Shown here: positions 6,754-14,400 of the stretch, piece after piece | How positions within the stretch are numbered: the first letter of the stretch is position 1 | How the letters are laid out: every line of letters starts with the position of its first letter | Source: a virus | DNA: 32,694 bases | Strand: one strand, 5' to 3' | IMG/VR virus record: IMGVR_UViG_3300004448_000502 | Span: 1 to 32,694 of that record | Made by a program: the position numbers and the translations under genes | The notes under the pieces: generated by a model | What the model saw: the letters and a program-made list of their open reading frames with translations, nothing else | The model's database searches: none | What the model was told of the DNA's origin: nothing

Positions 6754-7342
6754 AATACCTATTCCTTTTTGGGAATATTCGAGATGTATTCAAAATTTAA
6801 ATCACGAAGAACCTACAAGAGTCAGTGACTTTGCTAAATCATTTTCTGAAAATCAAGTTTATGCAAAAACATGGTTAATCGAACATCTCTTTATGTCCGG
6901 TGATCATGAAGATAAAAATGTATGCATTCTCGGTGGGTGGTATGGTACAGTATTGGTACCTCTTTTAGAAAATAAAATTAAAACTCGCAATATTCGTTTA
7001 ATTGATTTTGATAGGAAAACATGTAATATCGCAAAACGTATTTTTCCTTATATTGAAGTAGAATGTTTGGACATAAATTTTGATCTAGAAAATTTATCGA
7101 GTGATATTATTATCAATACATCTTGTGAACATATGTTACCAATGCGTGAGTTTGATTTAAATGGTCTTTGTGTGTTCCAATCAAATAATTTTAGAACAGA
7201 AACATCTCATATTAATTGTGTAGATTCCGTAGAAGAATTAGTTGAGCAGTCGGGTATTACGAATGTAATTTATAAAGGTGAAACACAATTTCATAGATGG
7301 GATAAAGAGCATAAAAGATATATGGTTATCGGTGAAAGATGA
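6731..7342 (+). CDS. SAM-dependent methyltransferase-like protein
   Basis: The 203-residue protein has the class I methyltransferase layout. Motif I-like strand and glycine loop are VCILGGWYGTVLVPLL (64-79), and the acidic residue at the end of the next strand is D92 or D94 in LIDFDRK. A distinctive NTSCEHML (129-136) follows, then FQSNNF near 149-154. I recall the NTSCEHM and QSNN pattern from marine phage methyltransferases. AGAAGG lies 5 bases before ATG 6731, so this start is preferred to an upstream in-frame codon at 6665. The substrate is unknown; O-methylation of a sugar or lipid would fit the neighbours. The end forms an ATGA overlap with the next gene. Confidence 0.72.
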   Translation: MRTLTMDKIPIPFWEYSRCIQNLNHEEPTRVSDFAKSFSENQVYAKTWLIEHLFMSGDHEDKNVCILGGWYGTVLVPLLENKIKTRNIRLIDFDRKTCNIAKRIFPYIEVECLDINFDLENLSSDIIINTSCEHMLPMREFDLNGLCVFQSNNFRTETSHINCVDSVEELVEQSGITNVIYKGETQFHRWDKEHKRYMVIGER

Positions 7343-8118
7343 TTCATGTTATTTGTTCAAAATGGGGAACAAAATATTCTTCGATATACGTTAATACATT
7401 ATATAATATGGTAAAAAAACATTTACCAACTAAATTTAAATTTTATTGTCAAACAGAAAATTCATGTGGATTAAATACCAATATAGAAGTATTACCATTC
7501 GGAACAGAATTACCCGAATCAACTCCCGAAGCAATGATAGAATCGACAGAATATCTTAATGGATTGCCAAGGTTATGGGATAGACCGAAACTTAATTATT
7601 TCAATCCCGAATGCTGGGGATTAGATGGTATAAAAATAGCACTTGATATTGATATTATCATACATAACGATATGAAACCACTTCTCGATTTATTTCAAGA
7701 TAAGCCGATTACTGGAAGATCTTGGTGGCATAATATGGATAATGAAGCAAAACCACAATGGCGCAAAAGATATTGTGCAAAAAATAATGGTGGATTTTAT
7801 ATGTGGGAAGGAGATATGTTTCATTCGATATGGGATGATTTATTAAAAAACTGGCGTAAAATATATTTTTGTTTTCATGGTGGTTCTGACAATTTTATTA
7901 CAACAAGGCATTTAGATTTATTCGATTTTGTGCCACCAGAAATGTATTATTCATTTAACTGGGGATGCGAATGGCCAGATGATATGAGTTTACATAAAAT
8001 AAGAGAAGATAAAATTATATGTGTTTTTAATACTGATGCACAAAAAAGAAATGCTACAAAACTTGAATTACATCAGTGCGTAAAACTTTATCCAAGAGTA
8101 AAAGAATTATGGAAGTAA
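7339..8118 (+). CDS. Glycosyltransferase-like protein with DxD motif (2 of 3)
   Basis: The 259-residue protein is the longest of the three related proteins. It begins MIHVICSKWGTKYSSIYVNT, with a DxD at 103-105 in KIALDIDIIIH. A region rich in Trp and Asp (RSWWHNMDNEAKPQWRKR, about 126-143) and the NNGGFYMWEGD stretch near 149-159 resemble acceptor-binding parts of GT-A-type transferases. The start overlaps the previous stop (ATGA), with GGTGAAAG upstream. The end overlaps the next gene by 10 bases. A family number could not be assigned from sequence alone. Confidence 0.7.
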   Translation: MIHVICSKWGTKYSSIYVNTLYNMVKKHLPTKFKFYCQTENSCGLNTNIEVLPFGTELPESTPEAMIESTEYLNGLPRLWDRPKLNYFNPECWGLDGIKIALDIDIIIHNDMKPLLDLFQDKPITGRSWWHNMDNEAKPQWRKRYCAKNNGGFYMWEGDMFHSIWDDLLKNWRKIYFCFHGGSDNFITTRHLDLFDFVPPEMYYSFNWGCEWPDDMSLHKIREDKIICVFNTDAQKRNATKLELHQCVKLYPRVKELWK

Positions 8119-8747
8119 AGATATATGCGGTTCGTGTTGGTAGTCGTTATGGTATTGAATTCGAAAAATATCTCAAAGATAAAATACCAAACATAAAATT
8201 TTTAAATGAAGAACGTGAAAATTTTAAACTTCAATGGAATAAATTGCATTTTTTTAATCTTGATATTGATGAACCGATATGTGTAATTGATATTGATATA
8301 GAACTAATAAACGACTATATAAAAATATTTGAATATCCAATACAAAGAGGTGAGTTTCTTACACTTGATTGTTGGTGGGATGATAGACCAATTAATGGTG
8401 GATTTTATAAATTTTATCCTTCAGATGTAAAATTTGTATATGATGAATTTAAAAAAAATAAAAATTATTGGGAAAAATATTTTATAGAGAATGGAACAAA
8501 ACCTGGACCAGTAAATGGAGAAGAAGATTTCGTATACCATATGGTAAAAGATGTATTAGAAATTAAATATCTTCCAAGTACTTGGGCAACAAAAATGAAA
8601 TCAAACCCAAACCGAAAAGAATTATTTCAATTAAATAAAAAATATCCAGGATATCCAGTCGAATATCTTTATCTAGATGGTTTTAATCAAGATATTAAGC
8701 TGATTCACTATCTATATCTGAACCGAATTTATTCTCGGCTTGGGTAA
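8109..8747 (+). CDS. Glycosyltransferase-like protein with DxD motif (3 of 3)
   Basis: The 212-residue protein begins MEVKIYAVRVGSRYGIEFEK, sharing the VGSRY/GTKY start with the other two. Its DxD is at 61-63 in ICVIDIDIELIN. PINGGFYKFYPSD (about 94-106) parallels the NGGFYMW stretch of the previous gene, which supports common ancestry. It is the last gene of the operon, and its 3' end overlaps the convergent structural gene by 53 bases. No obvious hairpin terminator is seen here, so plus-strand transcripts may read into the late genes as antisense. Confidence 0.68.
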   Translation: MEVKIYAVRVGSRYGIEFEKYLKDKIPNIKFLNEERENFKLQWNKLHFFNLDIDEPICVIDIDIELINDYIKIFEYPIQRGEFLTLDCWWDDRPINGGFYKFYPSDVKFVYDEFKKNKNYWEKYFIENGTKPGPVNGEEDFVYHMVKDVLEIKYLPSTWATKMKSNPNRKELFQLNKKYPGYPVEYLYLDGFNQDIKLIHYLYLNRIYSRLG

Positions 8748-9234
8748 TTAGACCAGAATTAGAAACTATATTAATTAATTCGGTTGGAGTTTTTGCTGTT
8801 CTAATTGATTCTTTTAATCCAGAATCTTCACAATCAGATATTTCTTCTATTTCAAATACTGCTAATTTCATATTAAAAAGACCCTCATCATGATATTCTG
8901 AATTGAACTTAAAAATAAAATTGAAAAGTTTATCGTAATTTGTATTATCCGACTTCTCTTGAAAAGCAGATGTAGAAATTTCGCCACTATCAATTAACTT
9001 CTGATGGAAATCGATAATTCTTTTTTGAATCTGTTTACCATATTCTATGGTATCTTCTTCAATTTGATCAAGTGTATATATCTTGATCAAATTTTTAAAG
9101 TTTACATCATTTTCATCAACCGAAATGTATTGTGCTCGAATAGTATTGGTATCAGCATTATCTGCCCATTCCGCAAGAATTGTAGTTCTATCGTTATCCG
9201 TAAATCGAGCAGTTAAAAGAGTATGTCCTTGCAT
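8695..9234 (-). CDS. Conserved-looking phage protein of unknown function in the structural block
   Basis: The 179-residue acidic protein begins MQGHTLLTARFTDNDRTTI. Its middle part (about residues 55-120) looks helical and highly charged, and its C-terminus is DIDSESA. I do not recognise a domain. AGGA precedes the ATG by about 7 bases, and the gene lies 2 bases after its upstream neighbour in transcription order, so it is probably the last gene of the late operon. Convergent overlap of 53 bases with the last glycosyltransferase gene is seen. A virion or assembly role is inferred from position only. Confidence 0.55.
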   Translation of the reverse strand: MQGHTLLTARFTDNDRTTILAEWADNADTNTIRAQYISVDENDVNFKNLIKIYTLDQIEEDTIEYGKQIQKRIIDFHQKLIDSGEISTSAFQEKSDNTNYDKLFNFIFKFNSEYHDEGLFNMKLAVFEIEEISDCEDSGLKESIRTAKTPTELINIVSNSGLITQAENKFGSDIDSESA

Positions 9235-9236
9235 AG

Positions 9237-10229
9237 TTAAGTCCTATAAATTTTTAATGCGTATGTTGTTTCTGTTTCACCAGCACCAGATGGTAAATTC
9301 TGTGATCGATAAGTATCAACGTCTTTATCATCGATTCTTACTTGTGAATTTAATGTTGTATCAGTCATAACGTCACCACGAGTTTGAGGTGTGCTATCAT
9401 TGCCAGTTATCGTACTAATGTCAGTACCCGATACACCTTGAACTTGATATCTAATACGATATGTATTTCTAGAATTAGCTGAATAGAATAACAAATCTTC
9501 TAATATCGAATCAAACTCAGCAGTAGAATAACTTTGTAGATCGTTATCAGAATTAATATAGAGAGGTAATTGAACACTTGGTATCCCATAAGAATTTCCT
9601 TGATTGGTTCTCCACAGATACCAATTTTGGATAGTAGTAGTTGTGGTACCAGATAAAGGTAATATTTCAGTAATGGATCCATCACCACCATGTATGGATA
9701 GATCAAATCTTGTATCAACGAAAACAGGATTAGCATTCATAAGAGTATGATTTGCTAAACCTGACGACTGAGTTGAAATACGATACGTTCCATCTCTATC
9801 GTTACCATCAACAAGTAAGTTAGTGGCATCATTAATAAATGTATCATGCATGTCTGTTTTAGACATTGCTTGAAGATTATCAGAACCATCATAATATAAA
9901 GGATATAATTTATTATTTGTATCTGTAGGATCAGAAGGACCTGTGAGAGTAAGATTTATATGATCATATGTGGTAGAGATACCAGCGTCTGTTGTGTTTT
10001 CTACAGTATTACTACTAAATCTACGATTATTACTTACTTCGGCACTTGGTGAGTCAGATGTGTCAAGCATTCTTCTACGATCGCCGGCGCTTGCAACATA
10101 CGATAAATTAACAGATCTACTCGATCCACCAAAAAGGTAAACGCATCTTTGTTTAATTGTGGTTATTTGAGAAGCCGACATCTGTACGATGCTCGAGCCA
10201 TCCCAATAAACCGGTGTTCTTACTGCCAT
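9237..10229 (-). CDS. Virion structural protein, probably fibre or baseplate-associated
   Basis: The 330-residue protein begins MAVRTPVYWDGSSIVQMSAS. It is rich in Ser, Thr, Asn and Asp, with short repeated beta-type segments such as LYPLYYDGSDNLQAMS and LPLYINSDNDLQSYS. These look like two copies of a motif of the form LPLYY-x-S-x-DNLQ-x-[MY]-S. This composition and the LYY(D)GSDNLQ pattern are typical of marine myovirus tail-associated proteins. No enzymatic motif is present. Its start overlaps the upstream gene's stop by one base. Placement in the gp9-gp12 part of a T4 map suggests a fibre-network role, but no homologue of those proteins is recognisable. Confidence 0.6.
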   Translation of the reverse strand: MAVRTPVYWDGSSIVQMSASQITTIKQRCVYLFGGSSRSVNLSYVASAGDRRRMLDTSDSPSAEVSNNRRFSSNTVENTTDAGISTTYDHINLTLTGPSDPTDTNNKLYPLYYDGSDNLQAMSKTDMHDTFINDATNLLVDGNDRDGTYRISTQSSGLANHTLMNANPVFVDTRFDLSIHGGDGSITEILPLSGTTTTTIQNWYLWRTNQGNSYGIPSVQLPLYINSDNDLQSYSTAEFDSILEDLLFYSANSRNTYRIRYQVQGVSGTDISTITGNDSTPQTRGDVMTDTTLNSQVRIDDKDVDTYRSQNLPSGAGETETTYALKIYRT

Positions 10230-11266
10230 TATAAAGTTCCGCTAGTATTACTTGTAGATAATAAATACCCAGCTAAAAGAGTTGTTCCTGCTGAATTTTT
10301 TATTTGCAGTGGTTTGATATTATCAAGATTAACACTTTCCATTATCAGTGTTGTGACAGTAGCAGTTCCTATTGAAACAGATCCAATTGTACCACCTTGA
10401 ATTTTATCACCCGATATTTGATCATTTGCTAAAGTTAGTGTTCCACCTGATACGTCAACAGAACCAGTCAAAGTTCCTGTGACATCAACACCAGTGTTCG
10501 TAGTTGCAAGTCTACTGACATTATCATGATAAAGATTAACTGCTCCATTTTCAAGACCAGCAAAAACATTTTCACCAGAAAAAGTTTGAACTTGTAATCT
10601 ATCAGTTCGAATAAAAAGAGTCCCTGAACCTGTCTCATCTATATAAGAATGAGTTCCATTATGGTAAATTTTAAGATCATCATTATCCCCAAAATTTACT
10701 TTGCCATTGTCTCCTAAACTCAAATCAGTAGCATTTTGAAGAGTGATGTCTCCATTCATTTGAATGTCATCCTGAGTGAATTTCATTCTCTCGACAAAAT
10801 TACTATCTCTTATTATGAAATTTTCATCATACTTTATTCGTAAATCACCCGAACCATTTATTATATCACCAGTTACACCATCATGGTAAATTTCGAGATC
10901 GTCATCACCTATCTGCTCATTCCATATAATTTTAGATCTACTCGGTAATCTAACATCATCGGAGTCTGCGAATGTCAAATCTCCATTCCAACGAGTAGAA
11001 CTCAAGTCTGTAATTTCACCATTGTTAGCAACCATATCACCTATAGTGAATGTATTGGTAGTAAAGTATGTTGCAACATCTGAAGCGATTTCTTGTGTTT
11101 CATCAATTTGAATTATTTTTGCTTGAATTTCATTGATAGCTGAAACAAGACTACTGGTATCATCAGTAGTAAGTACGTCTTTATCACCCATATTGGTAGA
11201 AATTTGATTTGTTTTAGTTACAAGTGAAGCAACTGGATCTGTAAGATTAATGGTTGTTATCGCCAT
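10229..11266 (-). CDS. Tail fibre-like structural protein with IYH-D/N-G repeats
   Basis: The 345-residue protein begins MAITTINLTDPVASLVTKTN. It contains repeats of the type L-x-IYH-[DN]-G-(x)-IxxxGSG-x-L-x-I: DLEIYHDGVTGDIINGSGDL, DLKIYHNGTHSYIDETGSGT and the shorter VNLYHDNVSRLAT. They predict a trimeric beta-structured fibre. The pattern occurs widely in marine phage fibre and structural proteins. The C-terminus after residue 260 is a Thr/Ser/Gly-rich stretch. The start overlaps the next upstream small gene by 20 bases, indicating an operon. Host-adsorption function is inferred. Confidence 0.68.
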   Translation of the reverse strand: MAITTINLTDPVASLVTKTNQISTNMGDKDVLTTDDTSSLVSAINEIQAKIIQIDETQEIASDVATYFTTNTFTIGDMVANNGEITDLSSTRWNGDLTFADSDDVRLPSRSKIIWNEQIGDDDLEIYHDGVTGDIINGSGDLRIKYDENFIIRDSNFVERMKFTQDDIQMNGDITLQNATDLSLGDNGKVNFGDNDDLKIYHNGTHSYIDETGSGTLFIRTDRLQVQTFSGENVFAGLENGAVNLYHDNVSRLATTNTGVDVTGTLTGSVDVSGGTLTLANDQISGDKIQGGTIGSVSIGTATVTTLIMESVNLDNIKPLQIKNSAGTTLLAGYLLSTSNTSGTL

Positions 11267-11471
11267 TTTTTTCCTCTAATACTTTCATTAAAAGATGTTT
11301 CATTTCTTTCACTTCATCACGAAGAGATTCGATTTCTTTTCTTTCTTGGGAAGCTTTATATTTTCTTTTTTTAGCTCGTGATATTTCTTCACTGTTTATA
11401 TTTACAATCGCTCCGCTTGCTTTGTCTCTCACTAAACTTGAATTATTTTCAACTTTAACATATTTATTCAT
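11247..11471 (-). CDS. Small coiled-coil protein, unknown function
   Basis: The 74-residue protein begins MNKYVKVENNSSLVRDKASG. Residues 33-68 form a strongly charged, probably coiled-coil helix (KKRKYKASQERKEIESLRDE). Small proteins starting with a KVENN-x-LVRD-type segment occur beside large structural genes in marine T4-like phages, to my recollection, but their role is unknown. The gene is wedged between the 1719-residue protein (sharing one base at 11471) and the fibre gene (20-base overlap). It may be a chaperone or minor structural protein. Confidence 0.65.
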   Translation of the reverse strand: MNKYVKVENNSSLVRDKASGAIVNINSEEISRAKKRKYKASQERKEIESLRDEVKEMKHLLMKVLEEKNGDNNH

Positions 11472-14400
11472 TATACTGCCAATGCGATGACCCTCAAATC
11501 TCTGAAAGTTGGAACCTTTGAAGAGTTTGTTGTATCCATAATTATTTTTATTTGGAATTTAGTGAATGCTTCCAAATCACCACCGATTCCTCCAATAAGA
11601 TATTCATAATCCCTGAATACACCAGAAATTTCATCAGCAGAAAGGTCTACTTCTTTTGAAGCCAATATAAAAGGTTGAGATGATAAAACACCATCAGAAG
11701 TTGCTGTTCTAAAATAAACCCTAAAATTAGATTCATCTGGTCTATTTGCAGCTAGTATAATTTTCAATCCAACCGCAGCTTCAGCGAGTGTTACTGGAAC
11801 TGTTAGATGCTTAGCGGCACTCGTTCCACCAAAAGGATTAGTTTCTGCTACTGAAGAAAGAGCAACATTTCCTGCTGCATTTTGATTATCGATTAAGTTA
11901 TCAAATGTTATTACAGAAGCTCTTTGTAAATCTATAACTGGAGATACTCGAGTGTCTGTAGTACTCAAATCAAGTTTGAGATGAAAAGATTTGTCTGAAA
12001 TCGTTGCATCTTCATTTTCCTGAGAAAGAATTATTTTCGGGTCACCGAGTGTGTTAATAGAATTAAGAGTTACCTGTTGATATGTTGTACTCAATGTATA
12101 GTTATTTGATAAACTATAGTTTCTTGTTCCTGCAACACTACTTGATCCATATGAGGCAGCACTAGTGCTTTTTATCGAAGCTCCAAGGTTTGTGCTGTTT
12201 GGAAGTAAAGTTTGTATTTGTGGCGCGAAATGATCATATCTCGCGTTTTGCGTGACTAAAGTTTGAGTACCACCAAATCGAGCAGCATTGCTAAATGTAT
12301 CACCAACTGTCACTGTATATCCAGTATGATCTACTGCGTTGATAGTTCTATCACCAGAAATTTGTGTAACGTCTATTCCACCATAAGTAGCAGAATCTAA
12401 TCCAGAAATATTTACTGTATCTCCTGCATCAAAACCATGCCCTTCTTGGAATACTGTGAGAACAGTATCATCAGAATCGGATAATAGAGAATTATTTTCA
12501 AGAAGGTATTTCGCCACTGGTGCATTTTTTAGTACTAAATTTCCAGAAGATGCAAACTGTGCCCTGTAAATTTTGAACATAAGATCCTTTGACTGATCTG
12601 GTGTCCAAGTTCTTCCATTCTGAGATAAAAATAATGATCCCATAGTTGGTTGCTTCTGAACTCTTTTCGTAGTTGATCCAAGAAGAAATTCATAAACTTC
12701 CGCAACATGTACTGTATAAGCATTTGTTTCTGCTAAAAGTACGATAGCATAATCAAATCCAGCAGGAAGGTAAATAGGCTCATCAAACTGGAAATTTGTT
12801 GGAGATGCTTGTACAGTAGCAACATTCGTACTCGCAATATTTACACTGCTCGGTGAAAGAAACTTAACTGCACCAGGAATCGGTTCTCCAGTTGGTACAC
12901 CATTTTCGACAGGACGTATTTGCAGTTGCACAGGTACAGTAGTATCTTTTGAAGCAAAAAATACATCAACTTTTGTTAAGAAAACACCATTCGGGTTTTG
13001 TACATGATCTACTCTGAATGATTGTGCGACAGGATCTCGAGGTCTTACTCTTCTTATTCTTGTTGTGTTTATATGCCTTGTTGACTGTATAGTTTTTTGT
13101 CTCGTTTGTAGAACACCACTTGATAAGAAAGTTGTAGCTGCAGTACTTGTAGAATTCGTTTCATCATCAACACTAATATTCAAAAGTTTAAATTCTTGTT
13201 CCCCTGTTCTAAACTTTAAAGATGTTGTACTTGGTATTAAAAAAGTTCCTTGAATTTTACCTTCAGAATTTGAAGTGAGTGTTGTTACTCCATCTGGATG
13301 AGCAGAAGTTTTTGTGTAGATATTACCTTCATCCCGAGTCGAAAGAGCAAATCTATTACTATCTAAAAAGTTATCTGGTTCTTGTCTTATGAAATTAGAG
13401 ATAGACTCACCACCAAAAAACGCGAAATGTCTACAGTTCGGTTGTAATCCTTGTACATTAAATGCTATTTTACGAGATCTCATAAATGGAATCACAGAAA
13501 TTTCTACTATCTTATCACCAATTTCTTCACGAATCGTTTGAGAACTCACCTGAACTTGAACACTCGAAACAAAATTATTACCAGAAGTTGGGACACCAAC
13601 CCAAGAACTAGACCAGTTATTGAGAGATCTTGTTGTACGAGAAGAAGAAACATGTGTTACAATATCCTCACCCTGTACTAATCTATCAGCATCATATTCG
13701 ATTTCAACCCAGTCATCAGAAGAGGGAGAAAGATCTATATGACCAAGACTTGTTATCACGTTAAATGGATTCACATTTACTGTGGTTGTACAAAGATCTT
13801 GATTAATTAACACTGGATTACTGTCTATATCTAAAAGAGCGAAATCACCCTTTAACGATACATTCGTAGTGTCTGAAGAATTAAAATTTAATCTTGTTGA
13901 TTTTGGGTAAACTGGAACACTTAAAGTTTTTTCACCTAAACTTATTGATGCTCTGTAATCTTCATTGTTGATATCCGATAAAGCATAACTAGAAAAATTA
14001 TCTGCTAAGAAACCAGATTTAATTCTAGGATTATCATCGGAATCTAATACAAATAATGATTCTGCATTTACCTCAAGAAGATTGAGAGTTGTTGTTTCTT
14101 CAAGTTTATCTATCCTCTGTTCTATACGACCAATATCTTTCATTGTATATCTTTTATGAGGAATTAAAGTAGATGATATATCTGATTCATTAAGAGTGAA
14201 CGCATTAATATTAAAATCATAAAGTGTAAGAGAACCTTCTGGTGTAGCAGGAGGTTGAGGACTAAAGAGTGAAGGAACACCTTGTGAAACTTGTAATTCA
14301 CCAGAACCTTCTCTATTGATTTCATTATTGGTTAATACAGCAACTAGTTCATCTTTTCTCTGTTGATAATGAGTAATATCTGATGTAATAGTTGTGTCAA

